Shown here one piece after another: positions 23,566 through 31,714 of a DNA stretch of 32,971 nt (its first letter is position 1; each line of letters starts with the position of its first letter). Below the pieces are notes generated by a model. It did not search any database and was not told the DNA's origin. It worked only from the letters and a program-made list of their open reading frames with translations. The translations under genes and the position numbers were made by a program. Origin of the DNA: Lachnospiraceae bacterium (GTDB lineage: Bacteria > Bacillota > Clostridia > Lachnospirales > Lachnospiraceae); the NCBI GenBank assembly GCA_017437785.1, contig JAFRXH010000069.1, positions 1-32,971 on the forward strand. Reading direction: 5' to 3'.

Positions 23566-24891
23566 TCACACATTTACGTCCACAGGCACGATCAGGGTCA
23601 CTTCAGTAGTCTCCTCCTCCGCATCGCTCTTCATGAAAATATCTCCGCCCAGTTTCTCCGCGATCTTTCTGGCCACATACAGCCCTATGCCCTGGCCTTC
23701 TTTCCCGGAAGCATTGGATCCGCGCCAGAAGCTTTTAAAAACATATGCCGTTTCCTCTTCCGACAGCACACTTCCCTTATTCTTAACACTTATTATCACA
23801 TCCTCATCCTGTCTCCCCATATGCATGCTTATTCCAAGACCGGAACCGTATTTCACGGCATTATCCAGCAGCTGGGATATTATCTTAAACAAACCGTCCT
23901 TATCGCTGCATATAAGCGGATCATTCTGGCATATTGTCTCAAACGGGATATGCAGAAGTTCCATGCGAGCGCAGTATTCCGCCTTTATGGCATCCATCAG
24001 CTCCTTAAGATAAAATGTGCTTATCACCGGAGTATGAGCACTGCCGGCATCAGCACTGCTTTTCATGATCTCCTTCACAAGCAGTTCAACCTTCTCCACA
24101 TTTGTCTTTATCTTAGCCGCCGTCTCGGCATCTTTTTTGTCAGGTGTTTTATTATCGTGATATATGCCTCTTTCTATGGCTTCCGCATAGAGTTTTATAT
24201 TTGAGAGCGGTGTTTTTATGCCATGAGCTATTGAGATGATCATCGTCTGCTTTTCCTTTTCCATGGCGTTTATATTCTTATCCTTAAGATTCATCTCGTC
24301 ATTAAGCATGTTCATGCCCCAGATATACTTTTTAAACAGTCCGGAGCTGTTCTGCGGCATGCCGTCGGTAAGCCTTCCCTTCGCTATTTTTTCCGGATAT
24401 TCCGATAGCGCATTAAAAGGTCTTACCATAAGCCTGTACAGCATTATGACCACACTCACGGCGGCAATATACGATACCAGAAGGATCACAGCCACCATAT
24501 GTACTGTATACTCCTTATCTTTCGAAAAATATGTTATCATCAGAAAGCCGGTGATCTTTCCGTCAGAGCCGCTTACCGGACAGATGATCTGGTACCCGTA
24601 AGGATCCTGCGACAGCTGTTCTTTTGTAACATCGTATCGCATCACATCTATGTATTCCACTCTGTCAGGGACATAGCGGCTGCCGTATTCATCACGAAGC
24701 TTCGCTATATCCGCTTCGTACTTTTCACCCTTTTCCATCGTTCTTAGTGCGTCTATGACAATACGGTTGATAACGATATTCATCATACCGTTTTCATCAT
24801 CATAGTGTTTGTTTATAGCATGAAAAATAAGCAGCGAAGCTGCCAGAAAAAAAAGTGACATAAATAAGATGATCCTAACCGTACTTTTCAA
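23566..24891 (-). CDS. Membrane sensor histidine kinase
   Basis: A 441-residue kinase with a membrane segment at about 5-25, an extracellular sensor of about 105 residues, a second segment at 131-153, a HAMP-like linker, HisKA and HATPase domains. The phosphoacceptor is His223 in SIAHGIKTPLS. The usual acidic residue after this His is Gly224, which is unusual and could alter kinase or phosphatase activity. The ATP-binding motifs are intact: LLDNAVKYG (N box), SVKNKG and GQGIGLYVARKIAEKLGG. ATGA overlap with the upstream regulator gene shows they are partners. The location between two ABC exporters suggests it senses an envelope-active compound. Confidence 0.93.
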   Translation of the reverse strand: MKSTVRIILFMSLFFLAASLLIFHAINKHYDDENGMMNIVINRIVIDALRTMEKGEKYEADIAKLRDEYGSRYVPDRVEYIDVMRYDVTKEQLSQDPYGYQIICPVSGSDGKITGFLMITYFSKDKEYTVHMVAVILLVSYIAAVSVVIMLYRLMVRPFNALSEYPEKIAKGRLTDGMPQNSSGLFKKYIWGMNMLNDEMNLKDKNINAMEKEKQTMIISIAHGIKTPLSNIKLYAEAIERGIYHDNKTPDKKDAETAAKIKTNVEKVELLVKEIMKSSADAGSAHTPVISTFYLKELMDAIKAEYCARMELLHIPFETICQNDPLICSDKDGLFKIISQLLDNAVKYGSGLGISMHMGRQDEDVIISVKNKGSVLSEEETAYVFKSFWRGSNASGKEGQGIGLYVARKIAEKLGGDIFMKSDAEEETTEVTLIVPVDVNV

Positions 24892-25568
24892 TTACCGTCA
24901 CCGAATATATAGCCTTTACGCCATACCGTCTTTATAATACGCGGTTCATTCACATCATCCTCTATACGCTCACGCAGCCACCTGATGTGAACATTAAGCG
25001 TGGACGGTTCAACAAAAGAATCGCCCCATACCGCATCATACAATTCATCCTTAAGCAAAAGCCTTCCGCTGTTTTTCATCATGAACAGCAGCAGATCATA
25101 CATCTTTCCCCTGATATCGCAGGCTTTACCATTTTTATAAACCTGCCTTTTTCCGGTATCTATCGAGATACTGCCGCAAGTCATGCGTTCTTCCGCAGCA
25201 GTATTCTTCTCGCTCCGATGCAGAAGGGCTCTGATCTTCGCGGTAAGTACAGCCGCAGAAACAGGCTTGGCAATATAATCATCTGCGCCAAGTTTATATC
25301 CCATAAGCTTGCTTTCATCATCATCCCTGGCGCTCATCATGATCACGGGGATATCCTTATGTTCTCTTATAGCGCTGCAGGCAGTAAAACCATCAATCCC
25401 CGGAAGCATAAGATCGAGCAGGATGATCCTGACCGGATCTTCCTCAAGGAAAGCCATCCCCTCTTCGGCTGTAGCCACAGCCACGCTCTTATACGCCTCG
25501 GCTTCCAGAAAATCCGCAAGAAGCCCGCGCAGTTCATCATCATCTTCAATTATAAGGACATCGGTCAT
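24888..25568 (-). CDS. OmpR-family response regulator, partner of the adjacent kinase
   Basis: A 226-residue regulator with a receiver domain (E8, D9, phosphoacceptor D52 in ILLDLMLPG, Lys101 in YIAKPV) and a winged-helix DNA-binding domain (LLFMMKNSGRLLLKDELYDA, then STLNVHIRWLRERIEDDVNE and KTVWRKGYIFG), similar to VanR/BceR-type regulators. The kinase gene follows with a four-base overlap. Its likely targets are the ATPase operon with tandem TGTAAGAATT repeats and possibly the upstream transporter/lipoprotein genes. Confidence 0.95.
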   Translation of the reverse strand: MTDVLIIEDDDELRGLLADFLEAEAYKSVAVATAEEGMAFLEEDPVRIILLDLMLPGIDGFTACSAIREHKDIPVIMMSARDDDESKLMGYKLGADDYIAKPVSAAVLTAKIRALLHRSEKNTAAEERMTCGSISIDTGKRQVYKNGKACDIRGKMYDLLLFMMKNSGRLLLKDELYDAVWGDSFVEPSTLNVHIRWLRERIEDDVNEPRIIKTVWRKGYIFGDGN

Positions 25569-25624
25569 AATTATGTTTATCCTTAATATCAGCTTGTATC
25601 TGTATCATCCGTGGCCCCGGTCCC

Positions 25625-25664
25625 CGGGATCATTCATTAGGATATCATCCCGACGGTCTTTTTT
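25625..25664 (+). terminator. Plus-oriented hairpin with T-run between two minus-strand genes
   Basis: CGGGATCAT (25625-25633) pairs with ATCATCCCG (25644-25652) with one mismatch; a T6 run (25659-25664) follows shortly after on the plus strand. On minus there is no T-run after the stem, so it would stop antisense transcription rather than end the lipoprotein gene. Tentative. Confidence 0.3.
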
Positions 25665-25668
25665 CAAC

Positions 25669-27060
25669 TCAGTGCGAAACCTTTGTAAATACGGGATGAT
25701 CCACCACTCCTTCGGGACCGGTAAATGCTATATCCAGCTCACCCGTCGCATAATCATATATAACGATATGATAAGTCAGGTATGAATATATATTCTGCCA
25801 TCCCGAATCTCTTTGTGTACTTTCTCTGGTAACAATACTCTTTATATCGGAAACCGAAAGCTTATCCTTCTCACCCACCCACTCGTTATACTTACAGAAG
25901 CGTATATAATTATGTCCGGAAATGGTAAAAGAATCATCTGCCCCCTCGGATAAAAATGCGTTTACTACGCAAAGACTGTCCGGATTATCCCAGCTGATCC
26001 CGTCTGTAAGGGGGGTATCCTTATCACGAAGCGTGGACAATCCGGCACTGTATTCCGATGTATCAACGCAATCCTCCGCCACAAAGCAGTCGTTCTTATC
26101 AGTCACTACAATGTTATGGGAATAAGTAAAATTCTTGCTTTCTTCCACCATATGCTCTCCCAGGCTGCGGGCATCATCCATGTCTTCAAGAGCACGCCTT
26201 AATTCAAAACTGTAGCACTTCTTTCCTTCACATACATAGTCATAACCGCTGCCTGCATCGAGCATAGCCGCAAATACACCCTTATCATTCAGTCCGGTGA
26301 GCACATCAAGCATGCCCAGTACAGCAACGGAAGTAAAGCTGTTTTTGCCTTCCCCCATAACGAAATGCATTACCGCCTGTGCCGTGCACATCTGATTTGT
26401 ACTTCCCATCGGCCAGTCCATTGTTCTGCTGATTATTCTTTCACCTGTCACGCTCTTTTCACCCCATACCGACAGAGCGTTGCAGTTTGTACCTCTTAAA
26501 CAGTCCGGTACCATACTTGCCAGAAATACTTCCTCGTAACTGAGCTTTCCATCTGCTTCCATGCCTTTTAAGCCCCCGGAAAGTACCGTAGCAAAGCCTT
26601 CCAGTTCCTGCACATACTCCTGCGGTATCTGAGGCTTTAAGAGATTTATACGGTCGATCACCGGCGTATACTCACCATCAAGATTCGGAAATGCGCTGTC
26701 TATATTTTCGTACAGATACGGTTCCAATACTTCGGCATAATCCATTCCCGTTTCAAGGATCGCTTCTGCATATGCGCATCCCACATCATATGGATCGCCT
26801 TTATCGTGATACAGCCACACCTCATAATACGAAGGCTTTTTTTCTATTACACACAGCCCATCCTTTGAAGCAAAGGTTTCAAGCGCCTCTTCAGCTTGCG
26901 CTTCTTCTCCTTCGTAACTGTCATATACCAGTGTTGTATCAACTTTCTTAAGTCCTTCTGCCGCATTTACAGCAGCAGGAACATTATAGTCCGGTTCATC
27001 TGCGCTGCAGGCACAAAGAAGTGTTGAGATCAGTACTAATAGAATATACTTTTTCATCAT
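25669..27060 (-). CDS. Lipoprotein resembling C45-family Ntn acyltransferases/hydrolases
   Basis: A 463-residue protein with a lipoprotein signal (KKYILLVLISTLLCAC; lipidated Cys18). The core resembles the C45 family (acyl-CoA:6-aminopenicillanate acyltransferase, carcinine hydrolase and relatives): a candidate nucleophile Cys193 in GTNCNALSVWG, then ERIISRTMDWP (Asp215-Trp216), the usual second landmark. In this family a propeptide is cut just before the Cys, so residues 19-192 could be released or held as a subunit. It lies 13 bases after an ABC ATPase gene and upstream of the two-component pair, so it is probably made with the transporter. It would act on amide or acyl bonds at the cell surface; the substrate is unknown. 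Confidence 0.75.
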   Translation of the reverse strand: MMKKYILLVLISTLLCACSADEPDYNVPAAVNAAEGLKKVDTTLVYDSYEGEEAQAEEALETFASKDGLCVIEKKPSYYEVWLYHDKGDPYDVGCAYAEAILETGMDYAEVLEPYLYENIDSAFPNLDGEYTPVIDRINLLKPQIPQEYVQELEGFATVLSGGLKGMEADGKLSYEEVFLASMVPDCLRGTNCNALSVWGEKSVTGERIISRTMDWPMGSTNQMCTAQAVMHFVMGEGKNSFTSVAVLGMLDVLTGLNDKGVFAAMLDAGSGYDYVCEGKKCYSFELRRALEDMDDARSLGEHMVEESKNFTYSHNIVVTDKNDCFVAEDCVDTSEYSAGLSTLRDKDTPLTDGISWDNPDSLCVVNAFLSEGADDSFTISGHNYIRFCKYNEWVGEKDKLSVSDIKSIVTRESTQRDSGWQNIYSYLTYHIVIYDYATGELDIAFTGPEGVVDHPVFTKVSH

Positions 27061-27073
27061 AATTCCCTTCTTT

Positions 27074-27835
27074 TTACCAGCCCTGTTCCATCAGCCACTT
27101 GTTTATCTGTCTCTCTCTTCCGCTCAGGTCCGCTTCATCCTTAAGCTTTCCAAGTTCCATGCTTCCCACGATATGTCCGTCGATGAGATATATCACCTTA
27201 TCGCTCGCTGCAGCGACTCTTGCACTGTGTGTGACCATCATGATCGCTGTCCCGTCCCTGTTTACCTTTACCAGCTCATTTACCACTTCTCCGGCCGCCT
27301 TGGAATTAAGCGCTCCGGTAGGTTCATCTGCAAAAAGCACCTTGGGATGATTGATAAGCGCTCTGCAAAGACACGCTCTCTGGAGCTGTCCGCCCGATAC
27401 TTCATTTATCTCATTATCGGCGATCTCCATGATGCCCAAACGTCTCATCAGCATTTCCGCTTCTTCCCTTACCTTTTTCCGTTCAGCCAGTCCCGCGTGA
27501 AATCCCGGCAGCAAAATGTTATCGAGTATGCAGAGTTTCCTCATCATATACATCTGCTGAAAGATAAAGCCCATGCTCACAAGCCTTATCTTTGCCATTT
27601 CACGATCATTCATATCCGCGTAGCTTTTTCCCAGAAAGCTGATATCACCGGCTGTTGCTCTGTCCATGCCGCTGACTGTGTACAGCATGGTAGACTTGCC
27701 GCTTCCCGAAGGTCCCATTATAGTTACAAACTCTCCTTCTTTAAGCGTAAAGTCAATATTCCGGAGCACGTTATTGCTGTTCTTTTTAATGATATAGGTC
27801 TTACACAGCCCCTTTACATCTATTACAGTTTCCAT
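27074..27835 (-). CDS. MacB/LolD-like ABC transporter ATP-binding protein (second system)
   Basis: A 253-residue ATPase: Walker A GPSGSGKST near 41-49, signature VSGGQLQRACLCRAL, Walker B with D-loop VLFADEPTGALNS, H-loop MVTHS. It begins three bases after the permease stop and ends 13 bases before the lipoprotein start. Gene order here is permease then ATPase, the reverse of the other transporter operon, although the proteins look paralogous. Confidence 0.93.
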   Translation of the reverse strand: METVIDVKGLCKTYIIKKNSNNVLRNIDFTLKEGEFVTIMGPSGSGKSTMLYTVSGMDRATAGDISFLGKSYADMNDREMAKIRLVSMGFIFQQMYMMRKLCILDNILLPGFHAGLAERKKVREEAEMLMRRLGIMEIADNEINEVSGGQLQRACLCRALINHPKVLFADEPTGALNSKAAGEVVNELVKVNRDGTAIMMVTHSARVAAASDKVIYLIDGHIVGSMELGKLKDEADLSGRERQINKWLMEQGW

Positions 27836-27838
27836 CCT

Positions 27839-30268
27839 TTAATCCTCCCGTATGTTCCACAGATTGATGCCTTTGATCTTTATCACACATATCCTCATAA
27901 CGATCATTCCGATGACGATTATTATCCCGGGTATCACCAGCAGATTCTCAAACAGATCCGGCACGAAATGCTTCCCCGTATTTCTAAAGGTTTCAAATAC
28001 GGCTCCCGCAATGGGATCGACCAGGATATATTCTGCAAAGTATCCCAAAACTATAGCCACCACCAGTATTATCAGCATTCTTATCATCTGCCACTTTCTC
28101 ACGTCTTTTTCACTAAAGCCCACACATTTTAAGATTGCTATAGCCGGAGTCTCTCCCACCAGATCCACTGTCATATAAAGCATAGTGTTGAGTGCAAGGA
28201 TCAATATGATCATCACCGTAAATACTGCCTTAAGTGCATCGACCGGATCCACGATATAAGAAAAATTCTGTCTGCTGTATTCCTCAAATACACGGATATT
28301 CCTGTCCCCGAACCTGTCCTGAAGGCGTTTTATCAGTGCCGGATGTTCAGACTCAGGCGCGTCAAGGTGTATGTTGGTCAGACAAAACAGCGGATCATAG
28401 GCGCCCTTAAATTCGTACCCTGCTATCATTTCAGGATAGCCCTCTTCCATCATGTCCATATATCCGGTTATGATGAAATCCTTCTCGGTCTCATGTGTTC
28501 CTATCCTGTCGTCATCATATTCAAGAAGCTGCAGCCGCAGGCTATCTCCTATCTTTAATCCTTTTTCTTTTGCCGTATAATAGCTTATGAGCAGCTCATT
28601 ATCATAAACCGGAAGCTTCCCTCCCTTTCTCAGCGGAATGGCTTCATTATATGTATCCCCGAACCAGAGTGTGGCACCGATGTTTTCCTCCTGATCACGC
28701 AGGATCGTTACGGATTGGCCCTTCATATAGCGTACACTTACCGGCACGCCTTCCCTGTTCATATCTTCCACAAAAAGCTTTGTAGCGCCCTCGCGGTCTC
28801 CGCCTTTCTGGTAGTAATAATCTGCAATATCATCATAGAAAAAGAAACAAAAATCCCTTTCAAGCTGCAGAAAGCTTTTCTGATAAGCCCGGCTTAAGAT
28901 CGTACTTTTCAGATTAAAAACGGTAAGCAGTATTACCGTTGCCAGCATATAACTGATGATCAGAAAACTGTATTTTGCAAAGCTGTTGGCCATATCAGAA
29001 ATTGCCAGAAAGGCCGGAACCCTGGTTTTCTTTGAACGATAGAGATCCACGCGGCTCACGCCGGTAAATCGTTCACCGTTGTTATTCCCGCGCATCGCTT
29101 CTACTACGGATATCTTCTTAATGCGTCTCATCATGATCGCGGCAAATGAAATGATGAGCAAAACTATCCCCAGCGAAACTATCAATCCGATTTTTTGAAT
29201 AATATAAGGATCTTTAAGAATGATATTCTTACAGAATTTTCTGACCACATATCGCGCCAGCGGCTCTCCAAGCGTAATACCGGCTACTCCTCCGATCACT
29301 GCAAAAGTGATATAAGTTGCGGCAAACATCCAGCGATAGCGGAAAGAATCAACCCCTATAGCGCGCATCATTCCTATTTCCTTTTCTTCCCGTTTGATCG
29401 CGGCCAGCATCATATAGCGTATCATTATCATCATGATTATAAGGATCATGATACTCATCGCCACCAGGAAGTACGATATCACCACAATGATCGTATATTC
29501 CGGATCGATCTCCGGCGTATATTCATAAGACGTGCATGCGCGGACCACTTCTTTGCCGTCCTTCTTAAGCTCGTAGAGGTCATTTTTCAAGCCGTTGGTA
29601 TAGCTCAGATTCCCGGCTCTAAGCAGTAATTTGACAAGCCTGAACGGATTCTCTTCTTTAAGGCTCTCAAAGTCCTCAGCGGAAATGATGAGTTCCTCGC
29701 AGTTCATATCAAACGGAGTTTTATAGATCTCTGATAAGGTAAAACTGTATACTGTTCCCATCTGCGTGGTGATGCGTACCTCATCCCCCCGCTTAAGCCC
29801 GGCCATATCAGATATATTATAGCTGAGCGCTATGCATCCGCGCCCTACCGAAAAGCGTTCATCTGCATCATTATAAAGCAGATTGACCCTTGATGATGCG
29901 GTAGTGAGCTGAAATGTATTATGTTCCGGAAATGCCTCATCCCATGCATATACTCCGTTTATGCTTACATTATCATTTGTCAGCCTTATATACTCTTTCA
30001 GCTCGCCTTCATCTATCTTCGGATTCTCCTCCATCCATGCTTTTAACGCGTCCTCTTTCTCATAAAGCCTGCCGGCCCCCGTGTTAACATTAAACACTAC
30101 ATTGGCGATATTACTTACCTTATCCGTCCTGACTCTTCCTGCCAGCTCCGTGTACATAAGATTAGCAGCCACCACCGATATGATCGATGCGCTGATGATA
30201 AAGATAAACAGAATGATATTCAGACCTTTATGTGCTTTCAGGTCATTTTTTAACATTTTAAAAAACAT
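27839..30268 (-). CDS. MacB/FtsX-like ABC transporter permease (second system, duplicated form)
   Basis: An 809-residue permease with two FtsX-type halves. There is a first membrane segment near residues 17-38 (INIILFIFIIS-like, visible as LNIILFIFIISASIISVV), an extracellular domain, three segments, then a second cycle starting near LIISYMLATVILLTVFNL and ending in segments rich in Ile/Val, with the tail LWNIRED. Start 30268 (MFFKMLKND) was chosen because AGGAGAGG lies seven bases upstream; an in-frame ATG at 30313 sits ahead of the promoter -10. First gene of a permease-ATPase-lipoprotein operon. The transported compound is unknown. Confidence 0.88.
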   Translation of the reverse strand: MFFKMLKNDLKAHKGLNIILFIFIISASIISVVAANLMYTELAGRVRTDKVSNIANVVFNVNTGAGRLYEKEDALKAWMEENPKIDEGELKEYIRLTNDNVSINGVYAWDEAFPEHNTFQLTTASSRVNLLYNDADERFSVGRGCIALSYNISDMAGLKRGDEVRITTQMGTVYSFTLSEIYKTPFDMNCEELIISAEDFESLKEENPFRLVKLLLRAGNLSYTNGLKNDLYELKKDGKEVVRACTSYEYTPEIDPEYTIIVVISYFLVAMSIMILIIMMIMIRYMMLAAIKREEKEIGMMRAIGVDSFRYRWMFAATYITFAVIGGVAGITLGEPLARYVVRKFCKNIILKDPYIIQKIGLIVSLGIVLLIISFAAIMMRRIKKISVVEAMRGNNNGERFTGVSRVDLYRSKKTRVPAFLAISDMANSFAKYSFLIISYMLATVILLTVFNLKSTILSRAYQKSFLQLERDFCFFFYDDIADYYYQKGGDREGATKLFVEDMNREGVPVSVRYMKGQSVTILRDQEENIGATLWFGDTYNEAIPLRKGGKLPVYDNELLISYYTAKEKGLKIGDSLRLQLLEYDDDRIGTHETEKDFIITGYMDMMEEGYPEMIAGYEFKGAYDPLFCLTNIHLDAPESEHPALIKRLQDRFGDRNIRVFEEYSRQNFSYIVDPVDALKAVFTVMIILILALNTMLYMTVDLVGETPAIAILKCVGFSEKDVRKWQMIRMLIILVVAIVLGYFAEYILVDPIAGAVFETFRNTGKHFVPDLFENLLVIPGIIIVIGMIVMRICVIKIKGINLWNIRED

Positions 30269-30297
30269 GCCGCAACCTCTCCTATCCTGATGAAGAG

Positions 30298-30306
30298 ATT
30301 GTAGCA
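30298..30306 (-). promoter_or_regulatory. Extended -10 promoter of the second transporter operon
   Basis: On the minus strand TGCTACAAT at 30298-30306 is a good extended -10, placing the start of transcription about 23 bases before the permease ATG. No clear -35 is present. Upstream, CTTTAA (30325-30330) and TTAAAG (30338-30343) form an AT-rich dyad that may be an activator site. Confidence 0.5.
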
Positions 30307-30365
30307 TGTCCACTTACACTTAATCTTTAAGAAACTATTAAAGTTTTTGACGTCCTACGCCTTTC

Positions 30366-30465
30366 ATTTCACATCACAGAGAAGTATATCGATCCCTATA
30401 TCATATTCATCGATTACATTTCCGAACATTTCCGCTATCTGTGCAGATAATACCTGTATTACCTG
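30366..30465 (-). other. Short coding-like remnant without a start codon
   Basis: Just past the acyltransferase stop, in a different frame, about 32 codons read like protein (VIQVLSAQIAEMF, then NVIDEYDIGIDILLCDVK) and end in TGA near 30366. No start codon with a ribosome site is visible except an internal ATG that would give 21 residues. It could be a decayed gene end or chance. The remainder of this 190-base gap holds the promoter above. Confidence 0.25.
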
Positions 30466-31709
30466 TCATTTAGGCCTTCGTTTTTCTGAAACAGCCACTC
30501 ACCTATGAACTGAAGCTGCGTGGGATTGAACTCCTCATCATCGCAATAAATATAATAACAGCATTTGGCAGTGGACAAAACTATCGCTTTTCCTTTTTTT
30601 CCGCGATAATCATATTCGGTCTGAACCGATTCCCTTATCTTATGCGGGAAATGCAATACCTCTTTGTTTATATCAAGCGTAAACTCCTTTTCATTCATCA
30701 GGAGTTTTCCTTTCCCCAGATCAACAAAACCTTTTTCATTCGGCAGCGCTTCCACATGCACATCGTAGCTCATCAAAAACGCCTCAGCCTCATCGGCTGT
30801 CTCTTTGATCTCTGTTTCTCTCTCCCACTCATACCAGTCGGGGATCCTGAATATCTCCCTGCTATCGCCCATTTCTTCAAGCAGCCCGTCCTCACGCAGC
30901 AGATAGTGTCTACCGCACGCCTTACATTCAAGAATATCCCCGTGACTCGCCATCTTATACCTCTGCTTGCACTTTCTGCACATATACAAAGGCATATGCA
31001 GGCCTTCCGCACGAAAGCTCTCCGTGATACGGATCTTATTTGCCAGCTGATAATCATACTCGTTATACTTAAGGCCATCCTCTATCGCAGCCTGGATCTC
31101 CCGTTCATTTTTACTGCGTACCTCTTCCCGTGAAAACAGAAGCTTCATCTGCCCTCTGGCAGGAACTTTCCTGCTGCGCAGTTCATCCCAGAACGGATTG
31201 GCAAGATACGATCCGTACAATGTAAAAAGAACAACAGGCACATCCATCGTTTTACAGAGTTTTCCCATGTTTTTCGGAATGTATGCCGTAGTCCCCGCAT
31301 TAGAATGACGCGATTCCGGATAGACCCATACTGCCTGTTTTTTGGCGATAGCATATTTCATATTGCGCACTACACTTATATCGGGAACAAATCTCCTCTT
31401 TCCTATACAGCCCAGTCCGCGGTAAAGCCACTTTCCGTACCAGGCAAAGCCCTCCATGTCAGAGACAAAAACTGCCCTGTGCGGAAACATTGCCAGCGGC
31501 GCAGCCGAGTAATCAGCTGGCCCCTGATGAGTCGCTATCACCAGATACGGCGGCTTTATCCCTTTCATGCCCGTCTTGTCGATCTTAAGCCCTATCTTGC
31601 GGGTATCCAGAAATGCAGCCAGCCAAATAAGCGGCATAAGGAAAAAATATTGCTTTGAAGGTCTCTCCGCCATTGCAAACGGAGTCATATCATCCGTATA
31701 TCTAAGCAT
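30459..31709 (-). CDS. PlsC-like acyltransferase with zinc ribbon
   Basis: A 416-residue protein. Residues 50-180 form a PlsC-type acyltransferase: the HX4D motif is His61-Asp66 (HQGPAD), and YPESRHS (130-136) stands for the usual FPEG block. A hydrophobic segment at about 21-34 suggests membrane association. Residues 244-265 hold a four-cysteine zinc ribbon (Cys244, Cys247, Cys262, Cys265), followed by a C-terminal domain I do not recognise. Family members acylate lysophospholipids or related acceptors. The ATG lies five bases after the GH27 stop without a good ribosome site, so translation is probably coupled. Its relation to the glycosidase is unclear. Confidence 0.8.
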   Translation of the reverse strand: MLRYTDDMTPFAMAERPSKQYFFLMPLIWLAAFLDTRKIGLKIDKTGMKGIKPPYLVIATHQGPADYSAAPLAMFPHRAVFVSDMEGFAWYGKWLYRGLGCIGKRRFVPDISVVRNMKYAIAKKQAVWVYPESRHSNAGTTAYIPKNMGKLCKTMDVPVVLFTLYGSYLANPFWDELRSRKVPARGQMKLLFSREEVRSKNEREIQAAIEDGLKYNEYDYQLANKIRITESFRAEGLHMPLYMCRKCKQRYKMASHGDILECKACGRHYLLREDGLLEEMGDSREIFRIPDWYEWERETEIKETADEAEAFLMSYDVHVEALPNEKGFVDLGKGKLLMNEKEFTLDINKEVLHFPHKIRESVQTEYDYRGKKGKAIVLSTAKCCYYIYCDDEEFNPTQLQFIGEWLFQKNEGLNDR

Positions 31710-31714
31710 TTATT

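Noticed and set aside
24987-25586. A 199-codon open frame on plus
   Set aside because: Antisense to the response regulator, which is complete and convincing.
27173-28132. A 319-codon open frame on plus
   Set aside because: It lies opposite the ABC ATPase and permease genes, with a His/Tyr-rich composition unlike real proteins and no ribosome site; it is an antisense shadow.
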